The translations under genes and the position numbers were made by a program. A stretch of 64,000 nt of DNA from Paenibacillus glucanolyticus NBRC 15330. Lineage in GTDB: Bacteria > Bacillota > Bacilli > Paenibacillales > Paenibacillaceae. Shown here piece by piece: positions 1 through 7,515 of this stretch. The stretch spans positions 149,691 to 213,690 of the forward strand of contig NZ_BIMC01000009.1 of NCBI RefSeq assembly GCF_004000885.1, read 5' to 3'. The notes below the pieces were generated by a model. The model worked only from the letters and a program-made list of their open reading frames with translations. It made no database searches and was not told the origin of the DNA. How positions within the stretch are numbered: the stretch's first letter is position 1; the number at the start of each line of letters is the position of its first letter.

Positions 1-320
1 AGGTTCATCGCCAGGTTGGTCTCTACGGAATTTACAATGACCTGTACCACGATGTACCCGAGTGCCAAATACTCCTCGATCCGGCTGCCGGCATATACCC
101 CAAGGCCGAAGCCCAGGCAATAAGCCGCCATATTAAAGGGATTGTCCAGATTTTGCAGAACAAGATTCAGGCCGAGCAAGTAAACGAATACCTCCAGCAT
201 GGCAAGAAGAGAGGCTACCCCTCTTCTGCCTTTGATCATCAGAATCAAGCGCAGCGTAAAAATGGAGACATAGACTACGTTGATGCCGATGATCGAGCCG
301 ATAAGCGACAGCGAGATCAT
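1..320 (-). CDS. UPF0316 (DUF2179/YebE-like) membrane protein, 3' end outside window
   Basis: Reading the minus strand from the ATG at 320 gives an open frame to the window edge (about 106 codons). It starts MISLSLIGSIIGINVVYVSI and continues with a conserved basic stretch (IKGRRGVASLLAMLEV) and further hydrophobic segments ending near VQVIVNSVETNLAMN. This matches the N-terminal part of the UPF0316 family of small integral membrane proteins, whose function is not established. The start codon overlaps the ectD stop as ATGA (317-320), and an in-frame TGA lies just upstream, so translation is probably coupled to ectD. The C-terminal cytoplasmic DUF2179 domain would lie outside the window. Family assignment is from memory; linkage to osmoadaptation is inference from the overlap only. 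Confidence 0.75.
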   Translation of the reverse strand, partial: MISLSLIGSIIGINVVYVSIFTLRLILMIKGRRGVASLLAMLEVFVYLLGLNLVLQNLDNPFNMAAYCLGFGLGVYAGSRIEEYLALGYIVVQVIVNSVETNLAMN

Positions 321-1225
321 CGAGAATCACGGGCAGCAATGTACTCCGGCCTAGGGCTCTGACCCGAGTAGGGCTGAACGATCTTATTTTCCACGCTGTT
401 ATAGACCATGAAAATATTGCTGCGCGGCATAGGCGTGATATTGCTGTTCGAGCCGTGCATAATGTTGCAGTCAAACAGCACGATCGATCCCGCTTTGCCA
501 ACAGGTGTATCAATTCCGCCTTCCTTCACCAAGCGTGTCAGACTGTCATGGTCAGGAACGCCATATTCCTGCTTGCGCAGCGAATCCTTGAAGTGATTAT
601 CCGGTGTCTTGCCAACGCAAGCCACAAACTCCTTATGGGATCCAGGCACGACCATGAGCGGGCCATTAAAGGGATAGTTATCCTCTAGTGCGATGGAGCA
701 GCTCAAAGCCCTCATCCGCGGCATGCCGTCCTCCACGTGCCACGTTTCGAAATCGGAGTGCCAGTAGAACTCCTTGCCCGTAAAACCCGGCTTGTAATTG
801 ATGCGCGATTGATGGATATAGGTCTCGCTTCCCAGCAGATATTCCACAATGGCCAGGAGTCTCGGATGCTGGGACAGCTCCTGGAATACCGCATGGCTGT
901 GATGCACCGCGAACACCGAACGCACTTCGTCACCGCCTGGCTCTCGAATAACTTCATCCTTCTCCGACTCTCTCGCGGTCACCTGCAGACTGCGGGCTTC
1001 CGCCTGATAGTGCTGCAGTTCCTCCCGATCGAAGAAACCTTCCAGAAACAAATATCCGTTGCGCTCATAGAATTCGGATTGCTCCAGTGTTATAGAAGCA
1101 TCCGGTGTCCAGTCCGAATACACCACAGGATCCTGTCTCTTTAAGAGTCTTGGCTCTGAATGCAATCTCGAAGGATAAACGTCCATCTCTTTTTCCTGAA
1201 AGGCCGATACCTGATTATGACTCAT
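317..1225 (-). CDS. ectD: Ectoine 5-hydroxylase EctD
   Basis: This 302-residue protein belongs to the non-haem Fe(II), 2-oxoglutarate-dependent dioxygenases and hydroxylates ectoine to 5-hydroxyectoine in the cytoplasm. The EctD signature FYWHSDFETWHVEDGMP is present, giving metal ligands H156 and D158. The distal histidine is H257 in CNIMHGSNSN, and the 2-oxoglutarate-side arginine region follows. Length is typical of the family. The ATG at 1225 overlaps the ectC stop (ATGA), with a GGAG about 10 bases upstream inside ectC. It is the last ect gene of the unit and its own stop overlaps the next gene. The presence of ectD means the cell should make hydroxyectoine as well as ectoine. Confidence 0.96.
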   Translation of the reverse strand: MSHNQVSAFQEKEMDVYPSRLHSEPRLLKRQDPVVYSDWTPDASITLEQSEFYERNGYLFLEGFFDREELQHYQAEARSLQVTARESEKDEVIREPGGDEVRSVFAVHHSHAVFQELSQHPRLLAIVEYLLGSETYIHQSRINYKPGFTGKEFYWHSDFETWHVEDGMPRMRALSCSIALEDNYPFNGPLMVVPGSHKEFVACVGKTPDNHFKDSLRKQEYGVPDHDSLTRLVKEGGIDTPVGKAGSIVLFDCNIMHGSNSNITPMPRSNIFMVYNSVENKIVQPYSGQSPRPEYIAARDSR

Positions 1226-1632
1226 CGCATGTCATCTCCTTTGTTCGATATGGGGGCGAGGAGCGGGTAGGTTCCTTCCTCGTCATGAACTTCAGCCCCC
1301 GTCAGCGGCGGATTGAACACGCAGACCATCCGCATCTGGGAACGAGCTCTCAAGTAATGCTTCTCATGTCCATCCAGTGCGTACATCATCCCCGGAGAGA
1401 TGGGGTAAGTCTCACCCCCGACCACCTGGATCTCACCCTCTCCCTCGATGCAATATACAGCCTCGACATGATTTTTGTACCAGATCAGCGTCTCGGTTCC
1501 GGCCTTAATGATGGTGTCATTGAGGGAGAAGCCCATGCCGTCTTTGGTGAGCAGGAGTCTTCTCGAATTCCAAGTCTTCGCATCGATATCGTCCTTCGTA
1601 TCCACAATCTCTTTCAAATGTTTAACAATCAT
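1222..1632 (-). CDS. ectC: L-ectoine synthase EctC
   Basis: EctC cyclises N-gamma-acetyl-L-2,4-diaminobutyrate to ectoine, the last step of ectoine biosynthesis. The protein is a 136-residue cupin. Residues E57 (NHVEAVY), Y84 (GMMYALDG) and H92 (EKHYL) sit where the iron ligands of characterised EctC enzymes lie, and the sequence is very like the Paenibacillus lautus enzyme as I remember it. The ATG at 1632 overlaps the ectB stop in an ATGA, with GAGGAGAGG just upstream, and the 3' end overlaps ectD in the same way. The three genes therefore look translationally coupled. Confidence 0.97.
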   Translation of the reverse strand: MIVKHLKEIVDTKDDIDAKTWNSRRLLLTKDGMGFSLNDTIIKAGTETLIWYKNHVEAVYCIEGEGEIQVVGGETYPISPGMMYALDGHEKHYLRARSQMRMVCVFNPPLTGAEVHDEEGTYPLLAPISNKGDDMR

Positions 1633-2921
1633 GACAACCTCTCCTCTGCTGCTAATTGTTTCACGCTGTTTATAAATATCCCCAATCCCTGCTCCAATGT
1701 GTCCAACTCAATCGTCAGCGGTGGCATGAGTTTCGCTACTTCACTGTGCGGACCTGACGTTTCCATAATCAGTCCCTGCTCGAAGGCGATTTCAGACAAT
1801 CTGCCTGCGAGCTCCGGCTTATCAAAGGCAAATCCCTGGATCAGCCCCCTGCCCCGTATTTCACCGCTGAGCTGTGGATAATCCTTAGCTATACAATCCA
1901 AGGATTCGCGAATCTGATTCTCGCGAATACCGATATCAAGCTGAAAATCTTCCGTTTCCCAATAATTCAGCGCTGCCGCTGCAGCAACGAATCCGAGATT
2001 GTTGCCCCGGAAGGTGCCGTTATGCTCGCCCGGCTCCCAAATATCGATCTCCGGCTTCATCAGCGTGAGCGCCATCGGCAAGCCGAAGCCGCCGATCGAT
2101 TTCGAGAGGCATATGATGTCCGGCTCAATACCGGCATCATCAAAGCTGAAGAACGGACCCGTTCGGCCGCAGCCCATCTGGATATCATCCAGAATGAGCA
2201 GCATCCCCTTATCCTTGCAGATGCGCGCAAGCTTTTGCAGCCATTCCCCGCTCGCAGCATTCAATCCGCCTTCACCTTGTACAGCTTCAACGATAACCGC
2301 CGCCGGAAGCGGAATACCGCTCCCCGGATCATCCAGAAGCTTCTCCATATATGCCATCGTATCCACGTCATCGCCGAAGTAACCGTCATAAGGCATAAAT
2401 ACCGAGTGGCTCAGATCCACGCCAGCACCCTGCCGCTTGAAGGAATTGCCGGTAACAGCCAGTGAGCCGAGGGACATGCCGTGAAAGGCATTCGTGAAGC
2501 ACAGAACGGTGCTACGCCCTGTCACTTTCCGCGCGATCTTGAGCGCTGCCTCTACCGCATTCGTGCCGGTCGGACCGGGGAACATCACTTTATGATCCCA
2601 GCCTCGCGGCTTTAGAATGACTTCCTGAAAGCGGGTCAGAAAGGTCTCCTTCGCTTCGGTAGCCATATCCAGACTGTGTGTAACACCATCCTGCATCATA
2701 TAATCAACCAGCTTCTGTCGAATCTTCTCATTGTTGTGTCCGTAATTTAACGCGCCGGCGCCGGCAAAAAAATCAATGTATTCATTGCCTTGCGTATCCC
2801 ACAGCCTTGCATTCCGAGCCTTGTCAAAGACCGTCTGGAAGCTGCGGCAATAACTTCTTACTTCCGATTCCAGATTGTTAAACACCGTAAGCTTCGGTTT
2901 CTCCATGACTTGATTGTCCAT
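1629..2921 (-). CDS. ectB: Diaminobutyrate-2-oxoglutarate transaminase EctB
   Basis: EctB converts L-aspartate-4-semialdehyde to L-2,4-diaminobutyrate with glutamate as amino donor, the first committed ectoine step. It is a fold-type I PLP aminotransferase (class III) of 430 residues from the chosen start. FPGPTGTNAVEAALK is the phosphate-binding region, LILDDIQMGCGRTG carries the PLP-ring aspartate, and LSKSIGGFG carries the Schiff-base lysine (K274 in this numbering). The ATG at 2921 was chosen because GGAGGG lies 5-6 bases upstream. A longer frame to 2948 would run into ectA. The gap to ectA is 16 bases. No dedicated aspartokinase gene (ask_ect) accompanies the cluster. Confidence 0.96.
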   Translation of the reverse strand: MDNQVMEKPKLTVFNNLESEVRSYCRSFQTVFDKARNARLWDTQGNEYIDFFAGAGALNYGHNNEKIRQKLVDYMMQDGVTHSLDMATEAKETFLTRFQEVILKPRGWDHKVMFPGPTGTNAVEAALKIARKVTGRSTVLCFTNAFHGMSLGSLAVTGNSFKRQGAGVDLSHSVFMPYDGYFGDDVDTMAYMEKLLDDPGSGIPLPAAVIVEAVQGEGGLNAASGEWLQKLARICKDKGMLLILDDIQMGCGRTGPFFSFDDAGIEPDIICLSKSIGGFGLPMALTLMKPEIDIWEPGEHNGTFRGNNLGFVAAAAALNYWETEDFQLDIGIRENQIRESLDCIAKDYPQLSGEIRGRGLIQGFAFDKPELAGRLSEIAFEQGLIMETSGPHSEVAKLMPPLTIELDTLEQGLGIFINSVKQLAAEERLS

Positions 2922-2937
2922 AATTCCCTCCATTGGT

Positions 2938-3450
2938 CTAAATGTCATTGAAAAAAGGGCCTATCACGAATAATGGCTCATCTTCATGTGACGTTCCATC
3001 CGGGAACATCTCCGCTCCATAACCTACGGTTACGGTGCTGGGAATGGATTTCTCCTCGGCATAACCGAGAAATAACCTGCGGGATGCCATGTTGCTTGGC
3101 GATACCGTTGTTTCAATGAAGCGAACGCCGTGACATGCCCTCTGGTTCATGAGTCCTGTCAGCATGGCCTTCGCAATCCCTTGCCTCCGATGCGAGCCGG
3201 CAACGGCCACCTGCCATACAAACAGCGTTTCCGGATTACGCGGTGAGCGGAATGCAGAGATAAAACCGATGATGTCTCCTTCGTGCTCGGCGATCATACA
3301 GGTATCATTGAAATAGTCTCCAAGCAGCATATAGCAATAGGGGGAATTCAGATCTAGTGATCCGGTATCTCTTACGAGTTCCCACACCCGGGCGCCATCC
3401 TGCGCTTCAGGTCTGCGATAAACGATGTCCACTCCAGTATCAACAATCAT
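2938..3450 (-). CDS. ectA: L-2,4-diaminobutyrate acetyltransferase EctA
   Basis: This GNAT-fold enzyme transfers an acetyl group from acetyl-CoA to the gamma-amino group of diaminobutyrate. Visible marks are the EctA-type N-terminus (VDIVYRRPEAQDGARVW), the substrate region SLDLNSPYCYMLLGDYF, the acetyl-CoA motif SHRRQGIAKAML, and the terminal GPFFNDI. I chose the ATG at 3450 (170 residues, family-like length) with AGAGGTG about 10 bases upstream. A TTG at 3498 that overlaps the ehuA stop would add 16 residues and cannot be excluded. It is the first biosynthetic gene and directly follows the transporter ATPase, so import and synthesis share one transcript. Confidence 0.95.
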   Translation of the reverse strand: MIVDTGVDIVYRRPEAQDGARVWELVRDTGSLDLNSPYCYMLLGDYFNDTCMIAEHEGDIIGFISAFRSPRNPETLFVWQVAVAGSHRRQGIAKAMLTGLMNQRACHGVRFIETTVSPSNMASRRLFLGYAEEKSIPSTVTVGYGAEMFPDGTSHEDEPLFVIGPFFNDI

Positions 3451-3494
3451 TCTATACAAGCACCTCTTTCCATGATCAGTCCCCTGCTCATTTC

Positions 3495-4337
3495 TCAATT
3501 AGAGCGGAATCGCTGCAGAAAGTTTTGCAGCCGCTCGCTCCGGGGATTATCGAATATCTCCTCCGGCGTCCCCTGCTCGACGATCAAGCCGTCCGCACCG
3601 AATATGACCCGGTCGGCGATTTCCTTGGCAAAATCCATTTCATGCGTAATCAGCATCATCGCCATATCGCCTTCTTCCGCGATTTCCCGGATCACCTCCA
3701 GCACCTCGCCTACCAGCTCCGGATCCAGAGCCGAGGTCACCTCGTCGAACACCATCACCTTCGGCCGCATGACCAGCGCTCGTGCGATAGCAACACGCTG
3801 CTTCTGCCCCCCGGACAGATTGGCCGGGTACATCTTCAGCTTGTCGTCCAAGCCGACTTTGCCCAGCATGGAGACGGCCCGCTCCTCCGCCTCCTCCTTG
3901 GATAAACCCAGCACTTTGCGCGGGGCCTCCGTCACATTGCGAAGCACACTCATATGCGGGAACAGATTAAAATGCTGGAAAACCATACCGACGCTGCAGC
4001 GCATTCGATGCAAATGCTTCTCGTTTGCCCGAACAAGCCTGCCCTTCTCTTGCATATGCCAGAGAAGCTCACCATCAACCTCGATGGTGCCTTCGGTCGG
4101 TTCCTCCAGTGTCATTAACATCCGCCCCATCGTCGTTTTGCCCGAGCCGCTCGGACCAATAACAGCCACCTTTTCTCCAGGCTGCATCTCCAGATCGATG
4201 CCTTTAAGCACCTGGAGATCACCAAACGACTTCGTCACGCCCTTGTATCTCACCATCGGCTTCACTTCCGCTGCCGGGTTTGGATCAGGCTGCGGCACCT
4301 CGGCTCCGGCAAACGCATCAATTACTACTGCGTTCAA
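3495..4337 (-). CDS. ehuA: Ectoine/hydroxyectoine ABC transporter ATP-binding protein EhuA
   Basis: This is the ATPase of a polar-amino-acid-type importer, 280 residues long. Walker A GPSGSGKTT is at 61-69, the signature LSGGQKQRVAIARAL follows, Walker B is VMVFDEVTSALDPE, and the switch histidine is in LITHEMDFAKE. A stretch of about 27 residues before the ABC domain is proline- and acid-rich. The start is a TTG at 4337 with a strong GGAGGG six bases upstream. It follows ehuD by 12 bases and touches ectA. Ectoine as substrate is inferred from the family resemblance to Sinorhizobium Ehu and from the co-transcribed ect genes. Confidence 0.88.
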   Translation of the reverse strand: MNAVVIDAFAGAEVPQPDPNPAAEVKPMVRYKGVTKSFGDLQVLKGIDLEMQPGEKVAVIGPSGSGKTTMGRMLMTLEEPTEGTIEVDGELLWHMQEKGRLVRANEKHLHRMRCSVGMVFQHFNLFPHMSVLRNVTEAPRKVLGLSKEEAEERAVSMLGKVGLDDKLKMYPANLSGGQKQRVAIARALVMRPKVMVFDEVTSALDPELVGEVLEVIREIAEEGDMAMMLITHEMDFAKEIADRVIFGADGLIVEQGTPEEIFDNPRSERLQNFLQRFRSN

Positions 4338-4349
4338 TAGACTCCCTCC

Positions 4350-5012
4350 TTATTTTCCACGCTGCAGATTCATTCGTTTCTCCAGCCTTTGCACCAGCAA
4401 AGACGCGATATAACTGATAATCAGGAACAGAATGCCAACCAGCGTATACGGCTCGAATGCACGAAACGACTGGGAAACGATATTCTTGGCTGTCAGCATC
4501 ATCTCAACAAGCGTAATGGCACACAGAATCGGTGTCTCCTTAAACATGACAATCAAATAATTGCCCAGCACCGGAATAATAGGCGGCACCGCTTGCGGCA
4601 GAATAATGCTCCGCCAGGTTTGGGCTTTCGTGTAATTCAGAGCAGTTGCAGCTTCCCACTGCCCCTTGGGGACCCCTTCGATGCCAGAACGATACACTTC
4701 GGACAGATACGTGCTGTAATGCAGCCCAAGACCGATCACCCCGGCATAGAAGGCCGGAATGGAGATTCCGGTAAGGAGCGGCAGACTGTAGTACAGGAAG
4801 AAGACCTGAACCAGCAGCGGTGTATTGCGGATAAATTCGATAATACCTTTGGTCATGAGCGACACAGGCTTCCACTGGCTTCGAGCAGCAAAGGCAAGCA
4901 GCAGCCCGATTATCAAGGCCACCACAAAAGCGCAGAGCGTCACCCATACCGTCATTTTTAATGCACTCAGCAATTCCGGCAGGATATCAAACACATAATT
5001 CCAATCCCACAT
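4350..5012 (-). CDS. ehuD: Ectoine ABC transporter permease EhuD
   Basis: This 220-residue inner-membrane permease of the HisM/GlnP family has about five hydrophobic segments. The EAA-type cytoplasmic loop (VPKGQWEAATALNYTKAQTW) contacts the ATPase, and the conserved FIRNTPLLVQVFF region lies before it. It forms a heterodimer with EhuC. The stop is 12 bases before the ehuA start and ehuC ends 3 bases before its ATG, so spacing indicates one operon. The name follows the order B-C-D-A known for ehu clusters. Which of the two permeases is C or D is assigned by order and sequence style, not by alignment. Confidence 0.85.
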   Translation of the reverse strand: MWDWNYVFDILPELLSALKMTVWVTLCAFVVALIIGLLLAFAARSQWKPVSLMTKGIIEFIRNTPLLVQVFFLYYSLPLLTGISIPAFYAGVIGLGLHYSTYLSEVYRSGIEGVPKGQWEAATALNYTKAQTWRSIILPQAVPPIIPVLGNYLIVMFKETPILCAITLVEMMLTAKNIVSQSFRAFEPYTLVGILFLIISYIASLLVQRLEKRMNLQRGK

Positions 5013-5015
5013 CCG

Positions 5016-5669
5016 CTATAGCCTCCCCGCCGTCCATTTACGCTCCAGCAGCCGAACTGCCATCGAGACAAGCGTAGCTATGACAAAATACATAAGAAGC
5101 AGCAGCACCAGAATCTCGGTTGTCCAGGAAATATAGTTGTTGCGCAGCACCATGGCCTGATACGTCAGATCCGCCATCGTGATGAAATAGACAAGTGACG
5201 TAGATTTGATGAGTTCCACCAGCTGATTTCCGAATGGCGGGAGCATTCGCAGTGAAGCTTGAGGCAATATAACATTCCACATCCTTTGCCATGGCTTCAT
5301 ATTAAGCGCCACCGAAGCTTCCCACTGTCCTTTTGGAACAGCCAGCACCGCGCTTCGGACAATCTCGGAGCCATATGCGCCAAAGTTGAATCCAATCGCA
5401 AGGATGGCTGCCAGCATTTTGGGAAGCTCAATGCCGATAAACGGAAGAGCAAAATACAACCAGAACAGCTGCACCAGCAAGGAGGTTCCCCGAAAGATTT
5501 CCACATACACGGCTGTAACCGTGCGGACGATCCACAGCTTCGACAGTCTGGATAAACCAGCTGCGAAGGACATGGCAATGGCCAGAACAGCTGAAAAGAA
5601 GGCGACCAAAACCGTAATCTCCGCTCCTTTCAGCAGAGTAGGAAGAAAATCGATCCATGAATTCGGCAT
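5016..5669 (-). CDS. ehuC: Ectoine ABC transporter permease EhuC
   Basis: This is the second HisM/GlnP-type permease. It shows the IFRGTSLLVQLFWLYFALP segment and the ATPase-contact loop VPKGQWEASVALNMKPWQRM. Hydrophobic segments span the membrane about five times. The ATG at 5669 lies one base after the ehuB stop and has a weak GGTGA in front. A GTG at 5678 would add three residues and overlap ehuB by 8 bases. It pairs with EhuD. Confidence 0.85.
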   Translation of the reverse strand: MPNSWIDFLPTLLKGAEITVLVAFFSAVLAIAMSFAAGLSRLSKLWIVRTVTAVYVEIFRGTSLLVQLFWLYFALPFIGIELPKMLAAILAIGFNFGAYGSEIVRSAVLAVPKGQWEASVALNMKPWQRMWNVILPQASLRMLPPFGNQLVELIKSTSLVYFITMADLTYQAMVLRNNYISWTTEILVLLLLMYFVIATLVSMAVRLLERKWTAGRL

Positions 5670-5670
5670 A

Positions 5671-6528
5671 CTATTCACCGCAAAGCGCAGCGGCTGTCAT
5701 CTCGCCCGGCAGCTCTTCTTCGGTAAATCCAAACTTCTGCAAGATCTCCAGCAGCTCACCTGACTCCTTCATTTTTTCAAGCTCCGCATTATAAGCCTCC
5801 TGGAATTCGGTATCCGCTTGACGGAATGCCGTGGCCCCATAGCCCCGAACGCTTTCACCGTCGATGACCGGCTGTTCGAAATCCGCGACGCGTTCGATGT
5901 TGTCATCGCTGGCCGAATCCAGCATCGCCTGCAGGGACGGTCCCGTCATGGTAATCGCCTGCACCCGGTCTGCCTGGAGGGCACTGATGGCCGAGGCCTG
6001 ATCGGGAACCTGTATGATCCGGTCCGAAGGGATGCCTGACTTCTCCATATAGCCGATTTCAACCGCGCCAGTCATGACGGCCACCTTCGCCTGATCATCC
6101 TTGGCAATATCTTCGTAACTTCCGAGTCCACTTGGATTCCCTTGCTTCACGGCAAGAGCTTCCCCTATGCTGTACTCCGGATTAGCAAACAAAACGGCGG
6201 AGCAGCGGTCCGGATTGATGAACATGCCTGCAGTGATCAGGTCAAACCGTTCCGCCTGAAGCCCGGCAACCAGGGAGCCGAACTCCGTAAGCTCACCTCT
6301 CATCTCCTTAATGCCAAGTCGCTCCAGAATGACACGGGCAATCTCAACGGCTTCGCCTGTAAGCTCCCCGCTGGCCTCTTTGTAGGCATAAGGCTTTTCA
6401 TTGGCAAAACCTACGGTAATATACCCCTGCTCTTTGGCCCGTTCCAGCGTGCTCCCCTTATCGCCGCAGGCCGCGAGCGATACCACCATAACCAATGACA
6501 ACAACAGCACAACAACTTTCTTCAACAC
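5671..6528 (-). CDS. ehuB: Ectoine/hydroxyectoine-binding lipoprotein EhuB
   Basis: This is the substrate-binding protein of the importer, about 285 residues. It has a lysine-rich start, a hydrophobic core and the lipobox SLAAC, so it should be lipid-anchored outside the membrane. The mature part is a type II periplasmic-binding fold (YITVGFANEKPYAYKEASGE; FDLITAGMFINPDRC, as in EhuB-type proteins). The start is uncertain: GTG at 6528 has AAAGG 8 bases upstream, TTG at 6525 has GGAAGG very close, and TTG at 6537 has poor spacing. As the first structural gene it receives all leader control: a c-di-AMP riboswitch and terminator 0.3-0.5 kb upstream, plus a palindrome at 6590-6607. Confidence 0.88.
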   Translation of the reverse strand: MLKKVVVLLLSLVMVVSLAACGDKGSTLERAKEQGYITVGFANEKPYAYKEASGELTGEAVEIARVILERLGIKEMRGELTEFGSLVAGLQAERFDLITAGMFINPDRCSAVLFANPEYSIGEALAVKQGNPSGLGSYEDIAKDDQAKVAVMTGAVEIGYMEKSGIPSDRIIQVPDQASAISALQADRVQAITMTGPSLQAMLDSASDDNIERVADFEQPVIDGESVRGYGATAFRQADTEFQEAYNAELEKMKESGELLEILQKFGFTEEELPGEMTAAALCGE

Positions 6529-6589
6529 CTTCCACAACCTTTCGCAATGACTTTGTCGTTCCTAAAAACGGCATGATGAAATTATCCAT

Positions 6590-6607
6590 GTTAACACATG
6601 TGTTAAC
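6590..6607. promoter_or_regulatory. Perfect 18-bp palindrome in front of ehuB (putative operator)
   Basis: GTTAACACATGTGTTAAC reads identically on both strands and lies about 60 bases upstream of the ehuB start. On the minus strand it is followed closely by GATAAT, which could be a -10 element, so the palindrome would overlap a core promoter. No regulator gene of the EnuR/EhuR or MarR type is adjacent to ehu-ect. Binding of a regulator is inference; the symmetry is seen. Confidence 0.5.
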
Positions 6608-6820
6608 TCGGATATGTGACATTCAGACACACTTGCACAGTCCGGGGGCTCAGGGGAGAGGTTGCATCCATTTCCCTGTGCCTTGTAAACCCAAACCGTC
6701 TGACTGATTCAATTGGCTAAACAGTAGCAGGCATTGCCCTCCTCTTTTGCAGAATACAAAAAGACCACCAAACAGGGGATCTAGACATAGCTCCGCCAGC
6801 AGGGGGTCAAAAAATAGAGA

Positions 6821-6850
6821 AAAGGCCCCTATAGAGAATAAAGGGCCTTT
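6821..6850 (-). terminator. Intrinsic terminator of the ehu-ect leader
   Basis: On the minus strand AAAGGCCC pairs with GGGCCTTT (8 bp) and is followed by a U-rich run (TTTTCTCTATTTTTT). It lies 35 bases downstream of the c-di-AMP aptamer and about 290 bases before ehuB, as expected of the expression platform of an OFF switch. I did not work out the antiterminator pairing. Confidence 0.75.
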
Positions 6851-6884
6851 GTTATGAACATCCATTATGTATACAAGACCCATC

Positions 6885-7011
6885 CACTGCTGACGAGGTT
6901 AGCTGACGGACTCGGGTAAGATGGTACCCTACACTCGTGAATTCAAGTGACTCGCCCCTGATGAAACTGGTTCCCCCGCTCTCCGGAAATGTATGCCGGA
7001 AACTAAGCGTG
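6885..7011 (-). ncRNA. c-di-AMP riboswitch (ydaO/yuaA class)
   Basis: The minus strand carries the hallmark blocks of this class in order. CACGCT is the 5' closing strand. GAGAGCGGGGGAACCAG follows, then GGGGCGAGTCACTTG, a peripheral stem, then CCCGAGTCCGTCAGCTAACC and TCGTCAGCAGTG as the 3' closing side. The block CCGTCAGCTAACCTCG is nearly identical to the Bacillus ydaO aptamer as I remember it. A promoter ends just upstream and a terminator follows, so this is a leader RNA. The downstream genes on this strand are ehuB-ectD. Boundaries are approximate. Confidence 0.92.
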
Positions 7012-7016
7012 TGTTC

Positions 7017-7045
7017 ATGATAAAGGGAAGCTCAGTAAAAGTCAA
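7017..7045 (-). promoter_or_regulatory. Sigma-A promoter of the ehu-ect riboswitch leader
   Basis: The minus strand has TTGACT (7045-7040), a 17-base spacer and TATCAT (7022-7017). The predicted start of transcription, 6-8 bases further, falls right at the 5' end of the c-di-AMP aptamer, which supports both calls. Confidence 0.8.
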
Positions 7046-7515
7046 ACCCCTGGAGCTGCATTTTCTGGAAATTCGGAGGTGAAATCAGCGCTCTTCCAAG
7101 GCATATTAGTAGCCATAATCTCCACAAATTCAGGGCTGTCCCCTGCCTGTCGCCTCCTTGTTCGGAGGTGTGTTTTTCGCTATACAGCAGGCATTGCGCC
7201 CATCAGATAACAGATAATTCATGCGGTAGATCATTCATGACATGAATCATGAACGATGCAGAGGAGACAAGCCCTCAACTTCGAAACAGAATTTTTTTTC
7301 AACACGATCCATTATAAGCTTTGTTAGCCCCCAATTTCGCTATTCCAATATCATCACGATCGCTTTTTTTCGCTATTCGTTTATAGACTGATTCCTCAGA
7401 GGCTATCGTACATTCTTAAAATAATAGGTATATATCTATCATTTATAAGCTGTTAACCCATGCGGCTAAGAGAGCATTTGCGTAGTATAAAGCAAATCTA
7501 AAGGAGGTGCTTGAT
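7046..7515. other. Intergenic region between the ect leader and the collagen-like gene
   Basis: No protein gene is visible. The stretch holds a plus-strand hairpin at 7151-7170 followed by TGTTTTT (a terminator without an obvious gene), an inverted repeat ATTCATG-A-CATGAAT at 7233-7247, and an AT-rich part before the collagen-like gene. That gene is probably expressed in the mother cell during sporulation, but I could not settle on a sigma-K or sigma-E promoter. Confidence 0.5.
7151..7177 (+). terminator. Orphan terminator-like hairpin
   Basis: CGCCTCC pairs with GGAGGTG around a TTGTTC loop, followed by TGTTTTT on the plus strand. No plus-strand gene ends nearby. It could end a short transcript antisense to the riboswitch region or be a chance structure. 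Confidence 0.4.

Noticed and set aside
1105..1881. 258-codon plus frame over ectC and the 3' end of ectB
   Set aside because: Antisense to confidently identified ect genes, with no family match.
3472..4413. 313-codon plus frame over ehuA
   Set aside because: Antisense to a gene with complete ABC motifs; its composition reflects the complementary codons.
6650..6883. 77-codon minus frame in the ehu leader
   Set aside because: It spans the intrinsic terminator and the end of the aptamer, has no ribosome site and no recognisable features.
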